From the NCBI GenBank assembly GCA_900770195.1, contig CAAGJI010000075.1, positions 1-46,866 of the forward strand: a stretch of DNA of 46,866 nucleotides, in the 5' to 3' direction. Source of the DNA: Oscillospiraceae bacterium. GTDB lineage: Bacteria > Bacillota > Clostridia > Oscillospirales > Ruminococcaceae. The position numbers and the translations under genes were made by a program. Each line of letters opens with the position of its first letter. The first letter of the stretch is position 1. A model generated the notes under the pieces. The model ran no database searches, was not told the DNA's origin, and was given only the letters and a program-made list of their open reading frames with translations. Of this stretch, positions 1 through 8,133 are shown in pieces.

Positions 1-71
1 AGGCGCCATCCAGATTTGAACTGGAGATCAGGGTGTTGCAGACCCACGCCTTACCACTTGGCTATAGCGCC
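1..71 (-). tRNA. tRNA-Cys (GCA)
   Basis: The reverse complement folds as a cloverleaf. The acceptor arms GGCGCTA and TGGCGCC pair with one G-U, the anticodon loop carries GCA, and the discriminator base is U73, as expected for cysteine. The window begins at the discriminator, so an encoded CCA cannot be judged. It is the last of four tRNAs read leftward from one promoter. Confidence 0.95.
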
Positions 72-76
72 GCATA

Positions 77-152
77 TGGAGCGGATTACGCGGCTCGAAC
101 TAGCTACCGCCACCTTGGCAAGGTGGCGCTCTACCAGATGAGCTAAATCCGC
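77..152 (-). tRNA. tRNA-Gly (GCC)
   Basis: A 76-nt cloverleaf on the reverse strand with acceptor GCGGATT, a standard D arm, anticodon loop TTGCCAA giving GCC, T loop TTCGAGC and an encoded 3' CCA at 77-79. It lies 5 nt after tRNA-Cys and 3 nt from tRNA-Asp in the same transcription unit. Confidence 0.97.
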
Positions 153-155
153 AAA

Positions 156-232
156 TGGCGACCCGGATGGGAATCGAACCCACGACCTCTAGCGTGACAG
201 GCTAGCGTTCTAACCAGCTGAACTACCGGGCC
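156..232 (-). tRNA. tRNA-Asp (GTC)
   Basis: A 77-nt cloverleaf on the reverse strand. The acceptor GGCCCGG pairs with CCGGGTC with one G-U, the anticodon loop CTGTCAC gives GTC, and CCA is encoded at 156-158. The 3-nt gap to tRNA-Gly means processing from a joint precursor. Confidence 0.97.
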
Positions 233-239
233 ACTATCT

Positions 240-315
240 TGGTGGAAACTACAGGGCTCGAACCTGTGACCCTCTGCTTGTAAGGCAGATGCTCTCCCAG
301 CTGAGCTAAGCTTCC
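240..315 (-). tRNA. tRNA-Val (TAC)
   Basis: A 76-nt cloverleaf on the reverse strand. The acceptor GGAAGCT pairs with AGTTTCC, the anticodon loop CTTACAA gives TAC, the T loop is TTCGAGC, and CCA is encoded at 240-242. It is the first tRNA of the cluster, about 60 nt downstream of the promoter. Confidence 0.97.
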
Positions 316-383
316 ATTCAGGATAGTCACGCTGCAAACGTTTTTAAGATTTCTCTTTGTTAGTATCGCCTGCAACGTTTAAT

Positions 384-412
384 ATTATATCACAAACCAA
401 ATCATTTGTCAA
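384..412 (-). promoter_or_regulatory. Promoter of the tRNA cluster
   Basis: On the reverse strand, TTGACA (407-412), a 17-nt spacer and TATAAT (384-389): a full-consensus sigma-A promoter facing the tRNA genes. Such a perfect match fits a strong stable-RNA promoter. Confidence 0.85.
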
Positions 413-432
413 GACTTTTTTGAAAATTTTTT

Positions 433-1311
433 TTATTTTATCTTTTTAGCAAGTTCTTTCAACTCTTTCGATGTAAAATTGTATCTTTTACCACAAAAAT
501 GACACTGTACTTCTGTATTTTCCTGTTCATCAGCAAGATTTTCAAGTTCTTTCTTTCCGAGTGAAATTAAAATTCTTTCGGTTCTTTCTCTGCTGCAATC
601 GCAAAAATATGAAACTTCTCCCTCATCAAGGGTATTAGGTTCAAGTCCCTGCAAAACATAAAGTGCCATATCTTCACTTGTCATACCATCACATATCATT
701 TTTGAAACGTGCGGAAAAGTTGCAACATTTTTTTCAAGTATCTGAATATCACTTTCAGGAGTAAAAGGCAAAAGCTGAATAATAAATCCGCCTGCTGCCT
801 TAACAGTAAGGTCAGGATTAACAAGTACACCAAGTGAACAAACTGTCGGAATCTGTTCGCTGTCTGCGTAATATCTTACTATATCTTCCGCAATTTCACC
901 TGTCACAAGTTTGCTGAGTCCCACATAAGGTTCTTTAAGACCCAAATCTTTTACGACAGAAATTGTTCCGTCTGTACCGACTGCGCCGCCCACGTCAAGC
1001 TTTCCCTTGCTGTTTAAAGGCAGTTCAACTATTTTATTCTGAATATCACATTTAAGGTGTCCTGCACCGTCTGAAACGGCTGTAAGCCTTCCAAGAGGGC
1101 CTCCGCCATCAACTCTTATTGTAACAGAGTCGGTTTTGTTTTTAAGTGTATATCCTATCATAGCAGCCGCTGTTGTAAGTCTGCCTATTGCAGCAGTTGC
1201 AACCGCTGATGTTTTATGTATCTTTTCTATTTCACGTACAATATCAGTTGAATCAAGTGCCATTGAAACGATACACGCATCTTTTGATATTGCTCTTACA
1301 AGTTTTCCCAT
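433..1311 (-). CDS. hslO: Hsp33 redox-regulated chaperone
   Basis: A 292-residue protein of typical Hsp33 length. In this family a holdase chaperone is switched on by oxidation and unfolding, and it protects cytosolic proteins from aggregation. The C-terminal redox switch is visible: Cys237-x-Cys239 (CDC) and Cys270-x-x-Cys273 (CHFC), which bind zinc in the reduced state. The N-terminal beta domain carries the family-like segment with VDGGGPLG. The gene starts 1 nt after the stop codon of the upstream methyltransferase gene, so the two form a bicistronic unit. No clear intrinsic terminator follows; the gene ends about 20 nt from the tRNA promoter. Confidence 0.95.
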   Translation of the reverse strand: MGKLVRAISKDACIVSMALDSTDIVREIEKIHKTSAVATAAIGRLTTAAAMIGYTLKNKTDSVTIRVDGGGPLGRLTAVSDGAGHLKCDIQNKIVELPLNSKGKLDVGGAVGTDGTISVVKDLGLKEPYVGLSKLVTGEIAEDIVRYYADSEQIPTVCSLGVLVNPDLTVKAAGGFIIQLLPFTPESDIQILEKNVATFPHVSKMICDGMTSEDMALYVLQGLEPNTLDEGEVSYFCDCSRERTERILISLGKKELENLADEQENTEVQCHFCGKRYNFTSKELKELAKKIK

Positions 1312-1312
1312 T

Positions 1313-2071
1313 TTATTTATTCCTCTTTTCTGAAATATAAACTATTCTTTCTGTTTTTTCATCAGGTTTTTCAAATGTATCGCCTTTATAAATTTCAATC
1401 AGATTGAAACCCGACTCATCAAGTGCTTTTTTAACATCTTCAATTTCATATGCACGTTCGCTGAAACTTTCACCGCTTCTTGTGTATGTTTCATCTTTTT
1501 GTTTTTCAAAAAAATCAAGAGTTATATCAACTTTGTTTTCGTTTTCAGAATAAATATTATCCCAAACACAATAAACTTTTTCAGTGTCATAAATAAAGGT
1601 ATTATTTCCAAGAACTTCTTTATGCTTATAAACACTGTTCATATCAAAAATAAACAAACCGCTGTTTTCAGTAGATAACCATACCTGTTTAAAAACTTTT
1701 TTAACATCATCAAAAGAATCAAGATGATTAAGGCTATCCAAAGCACATATAGTAACATCAGCACAGCCATAAAGTTCATATTCTCTCATATCCTGACAAA
1801 TATACTGAATATCAAGACCGCTGTTCATTTTCTTTTCAAAAGCTTCATTAAGCATCTCGTATGAACCGTCAATTCCCATACAGTCGTATCCCAGAAGTGC
1901 CATCTGTTCAGTAAGGCTTCCTGTACCACAGGCAAGGTCAAGCAAAAGATTTTTGTCTGTTTTTTTGTATTTTTTAATTATGGTATCAAAATATTCCGCA
2001 CGTTTTTTATAATCCACATTTTCCGTAAGATTATCATAAAACTTTGCAAACTCAAAATAACTTTTCTGCAT
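1313..2071 (-). CDS. Class I SAM-dependent methyltransferase
   Basis: A 252-residue Rossmann-fold methyltransferase. Motif I, DLACGTG (residues 45-51), binds S-adenosylmethionine, an acidic residue at the end of the second strand follows (GIDGS), and the motif IV region reads ALDSLNHL. The type resembles small, unassigned methyltransferases of Clostridia, and the substrate cannot be read from the sequence. It has its own promoter (2105-2133) and is coupled to hslO by a 1-nt gap. No signal peptide or membrane segment is seen, so it acts in the cytosol. Confidence 0.85.
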   Translation of the reverse strand: MQKSYFEFAKFYDNLTENVDYKKRAEYFDTIIKKYKKTDKNLLLDLACGTGSLTEQMALLGYDCMGIDGSYEMLNEAFEKKMNSGLDIQYICQDMREYELYGCADVTICALDSLNHLDSFDDVKKVFKQVWLSTENSGLFIFDMNSVYKHKEVLGNNTFIYDTEKVYCVWDNIYSENENKVDITLDFFEKQKDETYTRSGESFSERAYEIEDVKKALDESGFNLIEIYKGDTFEKPDEKTERIVYISEKRNK

Positions 2072-2104
2072 TTTTCGTTTTCCTTTGCTATATTATATGT
2101 TTCT

Positions 2105-2133
2105 ATTATAACATATGTTACTTGAAAATGCAA
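2105..2133 (-). promoter_or_regulatory. Promoter of methyltransferase-hslO
   Basis: On the reverse strand, TTGCAT (2128-2133), a 17-nt spacer and TATAAT (2105-2110). The start codon lies about 35 nt downstream of the -10 box. Confidence 0.7.
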
Positions 2134-2160
2134 ATTATTTTTAATTATAAATTATGAATG

Positions 2161-2264
2161 AGGGGTGAGAAATTTTGGTGTTGCCTAAAACCGACACCAT
2201 AATTCCTATTTATATAAATATTTACAGATTACTTTAAAATCCAACACCATAATTTCTCATTCCT
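2161..2264. repeat. Imperfect palindromic repeat, MITE-like
   Basis: Two 23-nt arms, 2161-2183 and 2242-2264, are inverted copies with three mismatches. A third partial copy (CCGACACCATAATTCC, 2191-2206) lies between them in the orientation of the right arm. The surrounding sequence is very AT-rich (ATTATAAATTATGAATG). The right arm runs into the stop codon of the next gene (TAG at 2263-2265). The form suggests a small non-autonomous palindromic element; other copies would have to be found elsewhere in the genome to confirm this. Confidence 0.5.
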
Positions 2265-2757
2265 AATTTTTAAAAAGTCCTATTTGCGGAACATAAAAAG
2301 TAAAAATCACAAATAAAGCACCCGTTAAAACCCAAAGTAAAAGCCCAAAAATATTGCTGTTTTTCATATGGCGAATTTTTTTGACTGTTAAAAACGGCGG
2401 AATAAAAATTGCAAGATAAAATATTATAAGGTCGGGGATCATATGATTTTTTCCTATTATTCCCGAATAAGTATAGTAGGCTGAAATTGTAAAAAACATT
2501 GCAAGCAAAGTTCCGATATATTTCAGCATTACAATATTTCCGGCTTCTTCACCCAAAATAATATACTCAAAAACAGTAAATAACATCATCGGGAAAAATA
2601 TAAGCTTTAAATGTTCCCATGGACTTTCATTTATTGGTGCGAAACAGGCAATGAATTTATTATGCCCGAACCATTCGTAAAAGAAATGCTGAAAAGCACC
2701 AAATATGCCAACAAAAAAATATCCAATAATTTCATATGTTCTGATTTTTTTTACCAT
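2263..2757 (-). CDS. Small integral membrane protein, DUF6512-like
   Basis: A 164-residue hydrophobic protein with about five membrane helices. It has the features I associate with the DUF6512 family: an early segment ending QHFFYEWFGH, then a conserved-looking patch NESPWEHLK. Function is unknown. The ATG at 2757 is chosen because AGGAGG (2766-2771) lies 8 nt upstream; an in-frame TTG at 2763 lies too close to that site to be the start. The ribosome binding site is buried in a perfect 14-bp hairpin. The stop codon lies inside a palindromic repeat arm, so the last one or two codons may derive from the repeat. It follows the secA terminator on the same strand. Confidence 0.75.
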   Translation of the reverse strand: MVKKIRTYEIIGYFFVGIFGAFQHFFYEWFGHNKFIACFAPINESPWEHLKLIFFPMMLFTVFEYIILGEEAGNIVMLKYIGTLLAMFFTISAYYTYSGIIGKNHMIPDLIIFYLAIFIPPFLTVKKIRHMKNSNIFGLLLWVLTGALFVIFTFYVPQIGLFKN

Positions 2758-2761
2758 AAGC

Positions 2762-2800
2762 AAAACCTCCTGTTTTATTATATCCGAAACAGGAGGTTTT
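2762..2800 (-). promoter_or_regulatory. 14-bp hairpin sequestering a ribosome binding site
   Basis: A perfect inverted repeat of 14 bp (2762-2775 and 2787-2800) with an 11-nt loop. In the minus-strand RNA the 3' arm holds AGGAGG, fully paired to CCTCCT of the 5' arm. The start codon is 5 nt beyond the hairpin. Read-through RNA from secA would contain both arms and should be poorly translated for the downstream membrane protein. Confidence 0.6.
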
Positions 2801-2806
2801 TATAAC

Positions 2807-2837
2807 AAAAAAGAGACGCTTTCAAACGCCTCTTTTT
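2807..2837 (-). terminator. Intrinsic terminator of secA
   Basis: In the minus strand, AGAGGCG and CGTCTCT pair (one G-U) around a short loop, followed by a run of six T. It lies 20 nt after the secA stop codon. Confidence 0.8.
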
Positions 2838-2856
2838 ATTTATATCTGCTTATGCA

Positions 2857-5610
2857 TTACTTAACATTCATACCGCAGCATTTTTTATATTTTTTACCGC
2901 TTCCGCATGGGCATGGGTCATTAGGACCTATTTTCTTTGCAGCTTTTACCGTTCCGCCGTTGAAACTTCCGTCTCCGGATCCTGCATTAGGTGCATCAGG
3001 CTTTGCAACCTGCTCACGCTTGATTTCTTCATCCTGTCTTATATGAACTGTAAGAAGCATTCTGACTGTCTGTTCTCTGATTGCTGCAACCATTTCATCA
3101 AACATCTTGAAACCTTCAAATCTGTATTCAACAACAGGATCTCTCTGACCGTAAGCACTAAGACCGATACCTCTTTTAAGCTGATCCATATCATCAATAT
3201 GTGACATCCATTTTGTATCAACCGCTTTAAGAAGAATAACTCTTTCAACTTCACGAAGCTGTTCGCTGCCGATTTCTTCTTCTTTTTCTTCATAAAGTTT
3301 AAGTGCCTTTTCAAGAAGTTCATCTGTTATACTCTGCTTTGTTGCTTCAGCGAGTTTATCTTCATCTGAATAGTCGAGGTCGTCTGCTGTTGTTATCCAG
3401 CCATAGAAATGATCTCTGAGTCCGACAAGGTTCCAGGTATCCTTTGCTTCTTCATCAACAATATACTGTGAAACAGTTTCAGGAACAAGTTCCTTGAACA
3501 TTCCAAGAATGCTTTCGTGAATATCTTCACCTTCAAGAACCTTTGAACGCTGATCGTAAATAATTTCACGCTGTTTGTTAAGAACATCATCATAATTAAG
3601 AACATTCTTTCTTATGCCGAAGTTTCTGCCTTCAACCTTCTTCTGTGAACTTTCAATAATTTTTGTTAAAGTCTTGCTTTCAATAGGCATATCTTCCGCA
3701 ACATTAAGAGTTCTCATCATATTTTCAAGTCTGTCACCTGCAAATATTCTCATAAGGTCATCTTCAACAGAAAGGAAGAAACGGCTTTCACCAGGGTCAC
3801 CCTGACGGCCTGAACGTCCTCTTAACTGGTTATCAATACGTCTTGATTCGTGTCTTTCTGTACCTATAATATAAAGACCGCCTGCTTCTTTAACAGCTAT
3901 CGCCTTTTCTTTAACTTCAGCATCAAATTTTTTCTTTATATCCTGATATACTTTTCTTGCATCAAGAATTTCTTCATTATCTGTGTCAGCAAAACCTATT
4001 GCTTCTGTGATAATATTTTCATCGAAACCTTTTTTTCTCATTTCAGCAACAGCCAAAAATTCAGAGTTACCACCAAGAATAATATCAGTACCACGTCCTG
4101 CCATATTTGTTGCAATTGTAACAGCACCGTATTTACCTGCCTGTGCAACAATTTCAGCTTCTTTTGCGTGATATTTTGCATTAAGAACTTCATGCTTTAT
4201 GCCTTTCTTTTTAAGCATCTTTGAAAGAAGTTCGGATTTTTCAATTGAAACAGTACCAACAAGAACAGGCTGTCCTTTTTCGTGGCATTCAACAATCTGT
4301 TCAATAACAGCATTGAATTTACCTGCTTCTGTTCTGTATATCTGGTCAGAATAATCAACACGGATAACAGGTTTGTTTGTAGGAACAGCTATAACATCAA
4401 GTTTATAAATTTCTCTGAATTCATCTTCTTCTGTCATTGCAGTACCTGTCATACCTGAAAGTTTATTGTAAAGACGGAAATAATTCTGGAATGTTATTGT
4501 TGCAAGTGTTTTTGATTCACGCTTAACTTCAACGCCTTCTTTTGCTTCAATTGCCTGATGAAGACCATCATTGAAACGTCTGCCAAGCATTTTACGACCT
4601 GTAAATTCATCAATGATAACAATTTCACCGTTTTCAATGATATAATCAATATCATTTTTCATAATACCGTTTGCTTTAAGTGCCTGATTGATATGATGAA
4701 GAAGAGTTGAATTGTCAGGGTCCATAAGGTTTTCAACCGCAAAATATTCTTCTGCTTTTTTAATACCGTTCTGAGTAATTGTTGCTGTCTTTGCCTTTTC
4801 ATCTATGATATAATCAGCATCTTCGCTAAGGTCTTCCTGATTCTGCTTTTCATCAATTTCAACAACAGTAGTTGATTTAAGGGTTTTTGCAAACTTATCA
4901 ACAACACCATAAAGTTCAGTTGACTTATCGCCTCTGCCTGAAATAATAAGAGGTGTTCTTGCTTCATCTATAAGAATTGAGTCAACTTCATCGACGATAG
5001 CGAAATTAGGCTTTCTCTGAACTCTGTCTTTTTTGTAAATAACCATATTATCACGAAGATAATCAAAACCAAATTCGTTATTTGTACCATATGTAACATC
5101 ACAGGCATATGCTTCACGTCTTTGATTATTTGTAAGTCCGTGAAGAATACAGCCTACAGAAAGTCCCAGAAATCTAAGGACTTTACCCATTTCATCAGAC
5201 TGAGTTTTTGCAAGATAATCGTTTACTGTAACAACGTGAACACCTTCGCCGGGAAGTGCGTTTACATACGATGCAATGCAGGCAACGAGTGTTTTACCTT
5301 CACCTGTTTTCATTTCAGCAATTCTGCCCTGATGAAGAACAATAGCACCTATAATCTGAACAGGATATGGTCTTTTATTAAGAACTCTTGCAGCTGCTTC
5401 ACGAACAGCAGCAAGTGCTTCTGCCATCATTGAATCAAGAGATTCACCTGTTGAAAGTCTGTCACGGAACTCAAAAGTTTTTTCTTTAAGTTCAGCATCT
5501 GACAGTTTCTTGTATTCATCCTCCATAGAGAGAACTTTGTTCTTTATTGGTTCAATTCGTGCAAGTTCTCTTGTGCTGTATGAACCGAATATCTTACCTA
5601 AGAAACCCAT
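2857..5610 (-). CDS. secA: Preprotein translocase ATPase SecA
   Basis: A 917-residue motor that drives unfolded preproteins through SecYEG at the cytoplasmic membrane. Visible features are the Walker A motif GEGKT (103-107), the DEVD box of the first nucleotide-binding fold, the long preprotein cross-linking region, motif VI near QLRGRSGRQGDPG, the helical scaffold, and a C-terminal SEC-C zinc motif with Cys900, Cys902 and Cys911/912. The N-terminus is the usual MGFLGKIFG type. A consensus promoter (5691-5719) lies about 80 nt upstream and a terminator follows, so it is probably monocistronic. Length is within the normal range. Confidence 0.99.
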   Translation of the reverse strand: MGFLGKIFGSYSTRELARIEPIKNKVLSMEDEYKKLSDAELKEKTFEFRDRLSTGESLDSMMAEALAAVREAAARVLNKRPYPVQIIGAIVLHQGRIAEMKTGEGKTLVACIASYVNALPGEGVHVVTVNDYLAKTQSDEMGKVLRFLGLSVGCILHGLTNNQRREAYACDVTYGTNNEFGFDYLRDNMVIYKKDRVQRKPNFAIVDEVDSILIDEARTPLIISGRGDKSTELYGVVDKFAKTLKSTTVVEIDEKQNQEDLSEDADYIIDEKAKTATITQNGIKKAEEYFAVENLMDPDNSTLLHHINQALKANGIMKNDIDYIIENGEIVIIDEFTGRKMLGRRFNDGLHQAIEAKEGVEVKRESKTLATITFQNYFRLYNKLSGMTGTAMTEEDEFREIYKLDVIAVPTNKPVIRVDYSDQIYRTEAGKFNAVIEQIVECHEKGQPVLVGTVSIEKSELLSKMLKKKGIKHEVLNAKYHAKEAEIVAQAGKYGAVTIATNMAGRGTDIILGGNSEFLAVAEMRKKGFDENIITEAIGFADTDNEEILDARKVYQDIKKKFDAEVKEKAIAVKEAGGLYIIGTERHESRRIDNQLRGRSGRQGDPGESRFFLSVEDDLMRIFAGDRLENMMRTLNVAEDMPIESKTLTKIIESSQKKVEGRNFGIRKNVLNYDDVLNKQREIIYDQRSKVLEGEDIHESILGMFKELVPETVSQYIVDEEAKDTWNLVGLRDHFYGWITTADDLDYSDEDKLAEATKQSITDELLEKALKLYEEKEEEIGSEQLREVERVILLKAVDTKWMSHIDDMDQLKRGIGLSAYGQRDPVVEYRFEGFKMFDEMVAAIREQTVRMLLTVHIRQDEEIKREQVAKPDAPNAGSGDGSFNGGTVKAAKKIGPNDPCPCGSGKKYKKCCGMNVK

Positions 5611-5690
5611 AATTTTTACCGCCTTTTTGTCTTACTATTTAAATTACTGTTTATCAGCAATATCTTTACTAAAAAATTGTATCAAATATC

Positions 5691-5719
5691 ATTATATAAT
5701 AAAATGAAAAATTTGTCAA
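5691..5719 (-). promoter_or_regulatory. Promoter of secA
   Basis: On the reverse strand, TTGACA (5714-5719), a 17-nt spacer and TATAAT (5691-5696): full consensus. Confidence 0.85.
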
Positions 5720-5794
5720 GTAATTATACTATATAAAAATTAATAAATCAAAATTTACTTATAAAATATGTGAAAAAATGTCATTACATCACAA

Positions 5795-5820
5795 AAACCG
5801 CACCTGAAAAGATGCGGTTT
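5795..5820 (-). terminator. Terminator of the SseB-like gene
   Basis: An 8-bp stem AAACCGCA/TGCGGTTT with a 10-nt loop. In the minus strand the 3' arm ends in TTT and continues as TTGTG. It lies 17 nt after the upstream stop codon. Confidence 0.75.
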
Positions 5821-5836
5821 AAATTTCAACTTTAAA

Positions 5837-6727
5837 TCAGTCTTTATTTTCGCTGTCTGCATTTGCATCAGCATTTGCTTTTTCTTCTTCAGATTTCTTT
5901 TTAAGTTCTTCAAGACGCTGAGCGAAGATTTCATCTGAATAGAAAGGTTCATGTGTGAAAGCAATCTGTCTGCCGACAGGTGCTTCGATAGGCATAAGAC
6001 CGATAGGAGCTGTTGAATAAGGCTGAGCAATTTTTCCGAGCTGGTCAAAGATAACTTTTCTTGCTTCATCTGAAACAGGTTCAAGGTCAAGAACAAGGAA
6101 AAAGCTTTTCATATTGTGGTCATCTTTGTTTACCATACCGAGAATGTAAGCACCGTGGATACTCTGTGTAACATCAAGGAACGCCTTGTATTTATCAATA
6201 AGTTCCTGCGGATATTCTTTAAGGTCAACAACGTCCATATTGACTTTTCTTCCTTCAGGCTGCTTTCCTTCCTTGCCTATTTCAGGAAGATTAATTCCCA
6301 TTGCTTTTGCAAAAATAGGAGTCGGAACCATAAGATTCATACCCTTAGGGTCAACAACGATTCCCCTTGCTTCCGGATTTTTGTTAAGAAGAAGAGCACA
6401 ATAATTTTCAAATGTAACAACAACCGGCTGAGTATTCGGGTCATTGTTCCATTTAAGAACTTCAAGCCATTCTGTGAATGCAGGGAAAAAGTGAGTCCCT
6501 TTCTGATCCTTTACAAGAATGAATTTAGCTTTTGTTTCATATTTTGAACCATCGCTTAAATCAACATCTTCAGGAATTTCGTCCATAATTACAGGAGCGA
6601 TGAATTTTGCTTTTTTAAGAGCTTCAAACATTCTTTCTTCATTTAATGGCGTTTTGTTTTCCTTCCATTCCTGAACAGCCATTTTAAGTTCAGGGTTTTT
6701 TATAGTAGGCTTTTTAAGCTGTGCCAA
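5837..6727 (-). CDS. SseB-domain protein
   Basis: A 296-residue soluble protein resembling the SseB (enhanced serine sensitivity) family. Early residues include ALKKAKFIAPVIMDE, and the middle has segments typical of SseB-N such as KDQKGTHFFPAFTEW and GIVVDPKGMNLM. The C-terminal third (GLMPIEAPVGRQIAF) fits an SseB C-terminal part, and the last 30 residues are a charged, low-complexity tail. The molecular function of the family is unclear. The TTG at 6727 is chosen as start because GAGGTG (6734-6739) lies 6 nt upstream; an in-frame GTG lies within that site and no ATG is in reach. It has its own promoter and terminator. Confidence 0.8.
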   Translation of the reverse strand: MAQLKKPTIKNPELKMAVQEWKENKTPLNEERMFEALKKAKFIAPVIMDEIPEDVDLSDGSKYETKAKFILVKDQKGTHFFPAFTEWLEVLKWNNDPNTQPVVVTFENYCALLLNKNPEARGIVVDPKGMNLMVPTPIFAKAMGINLPEIGKEGKQPEGRKVNMDVVDLKEYPQELIDKYKAFLDVTQSIHGAYILGMVNKDDHNMKSFFLVLDLEPVSDEARKVIFDQLGKIAQPYSTAPIGLMPIEAPVGRQIAFTHEPFYSDEIFAQRLEELKKKSEEEKANADANADSENKD

Positions 6728-6759
6728 TAATTTCACCTCATTTTTAAAATATTATATTC

Positions 6760-6788
6760 ATTATAACATATTCAAAAGTAAAAATCAA
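6760..6788 (-). promoter_or_regulatory. Promoter of the SseB-like gene
   Basis: On the reverse strand, TTGATT (6783-6788), a 17-nt spacer and TATAAT (6760-6765), about 33 nt upstream of the TTG start. Confidence 0.75.
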
Positions 6789-6855
6789 TAGTAAAATTAA
6801 AAAAAACATATTTATAATTGGAATTATGATATAATTTTCTGTTCTGAAAAAATAC

Positions 6856-6896
6856 AGAAAAAAACAGGGGAAACCGACAAACACCAATTTCTCCTG
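6856..6896 (-). terminator. Terminator of rpmB
   Basis: In the minus strand, CAGGAGAAA pairs with TTTCCCCTG (one mismatch) around a 14-nt loop, followed by at least seven T. It lies about 35 nt after the rpmB stop. Confidence 0.75.
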
Positions 6897-6931
6897 ATTA
6901 TTTCAACATTATACGGGCATAATAAAATAAA

Positions 6932-7117
6932 TTATGCACGATCAACCTTACCTGAACGCAGGCATCTTGTGCAAACGTGAATATGACAAGGACTACCCTT
7001 AACAATAGCCTTTACACGCTGTACATTTGGTTTCCATGTTCTGTTTGAACGCTTATGTGAGTGTGAAACCTTGATACCGAAAGTTACACCCTTTCCGCAG
7101 ATATCGCATTTAGCCAT
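6932..7117 (-). CDS. rpmB: 50S ribosomal protein L28
   Basis: A 61-residue large-subunit ribosomal protein. The start MAKCDICGKG and the basic segment HSHKRSNRTWKPNVQ are diagnostic of L28. The two pairs Cys4/Cys7 and Cys49/Cys52 mark the zinc-binding C-plus form; many bacteria replace such forms with a cysteine-free paralogue when zinc is scarce. The ATG at 7117 has AGGAGG 8 nt upstream. It is a single-gene unit with its own promoter (7211-7239) and terminator. Confidence 0.97.
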   Translation of the reverse strand: MAKCDICGKGVTFGIKVSHSHKRSNRTWKPNVQRVKAIVKGSPCHIHVCTRCLRSGKVDRA

Positions 7118-7210
7118 TCTGTGCACCTCCTTGAGTATATTCAAAATGTACCATATCCGTTTGTAAAATATCGTACTTATCTTTTGAACTTCAATAAACT
7201 AACATTTAAT

Positions 7211-7239
7211 ATTATATCAGATTTCAAATCAAATTGCAA
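7211..7239 (-). promoter_or_regulatory. Promoter of rpmB
   Basis: On the reverse strand, TTGCAA (7234-7239), a 17-nt spacer and TATAAT (7211-7216). The stretch AATCTGATATAATAT around the -10 box recurs in the tuf promoter. The gap 7118-7476 holds only this promoter and the divergent one at 7372-7400. Confidence 0.8.
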
Positions 7240-7371
7240 GTGTTTTTTTCTCAAAAATCCAATTTTATTTATTTTGACATTTTTATTTATTCGCATTTGG
7301 TTTTTTTTGTTGAATTATATCAAATTCAAATGGTGTTAAATGAAAAATTAGAAAAAATTGCCCTCTGACTA

Positions 7372-7400
7372 TTGAATTTTTTTATATTTTATAGTATAAT
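7372..7400 (+). promoter_or_regulatory. Promoter of the site-2 protease-scpAB operon
   Basis: TTGAAT (7372-7377), a 17-nt spacer and TATAAT (7395-7400), about 75 nt upstream of the first gene. Confidence 0.75.
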
Positions 7401-7476
7401 TAAATCTGATTACTATTACATAAATATATAAAAATACTGACTGGCAAAGGCAGTATAAAAGAAAGGTAAAAATATT

Positions 7477-8133
7477 ATGAATGTTGCAGTATTTATAAAG
7501 TATTTTGCAAGAATACTTACTGTTTTTTTAATTCTTCCTCTTCACGAATGTGCCCATGCATGGGTTGCAAAAAAAATGGGAGATGACACAGCTTCTCTTT
7601 CAGGAAGAATAACCGTAAATCCCCTTGCACACATTGACATAGTTGGTTGTTTGCTTATTGTACTTACAGGATTTGGCTGGGCAAAGCCTGTGCCTATAAA
7701 TCCTTCAAGAATGAAAGACAGCCGTCTTGGAATAACTTTGACAGCACTTGCAGGACCTGTCTCAAATCTTCTTGCAGCATTTGTTATGATGGTTGTATTG
7801 CAGATTTTATATGGTCTTGGTGTTTTTGAATTAAACGAAAATATGTCTTACCTCCTCCTTTTACTTAAATTTTTTGTTCAGGTAAATATAGGACTTGCGG
7901 TTTTCAATCTCATTCCTATTCCGCCTCTTGACGGCGATAAGGTTTTAAGCTATTTCGCACCATGGAAATATAAAATGTGGATGCAGCAGCATCAGCAGAT
8001 AATTTCTATAGTATTCCTTATAATACTTGTAACAGGAGTTTTATCAACACCTCTTGGCTGGATTGACAGTAAAATATATTCACTTTTTTATAACATAACA
8101 AAATGGATTCCGATTGTTTTAGGTGCAAAATAA
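7477..8133 (+). CDS. Site-2 protease family (M50) membrane metallopeptidase
   Basis: A 218-residue membrane protein. The zinc-binding HExxH motif is His23-Glu24-x-x-His27 (HECAH) inside the first membrane helix, and the second catalytic segment NLIPIPPLDGDKV (144-156) supplies Asp152. This is the minimal core of the rhomboid-like site-2 proteases, with no PDZ domain. In Clostridia this small form regularly precedes scpA and scpB, but its substrate is not known. A ribosome binding site (GAAAGG) precedes the ATG. The stop codon abuts the scpA start codon, so translation is probably coupled. Confidence 0.9.
   Translation: MNVAVFIKYFARILTVFLILPLHECAHAWVAKKMGDDTASLSGRITVNPLAHIDIVGCLLIVLTGFGWAKPVPINPSRMKDSRLGITLTALAGPVSNLLAAFVMMVVLQILYGLGVFELNENMSYLLLLLKFFVQVNIGLAVFNLIPIPPLDGDKVLSYFAPWKYKMWMQQHQQIISIVFLIILVTGVLSTPLGWIDSKIYSLFYNITKWIPIVLGAK

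Noticed and set aside
143..337. A short open frame through the tRNA cluster
   Set aside because: It crosses tRNA genes on the same strand and has no ribosome site.
2777..2782. A TATAAT -10 box in the loop of the hairpin before the DUF6512-like gene
   Set aside because: The -35 position reads TTATAA and the start would fall inside the ribosome binding site, so an active promoter is doubtful.
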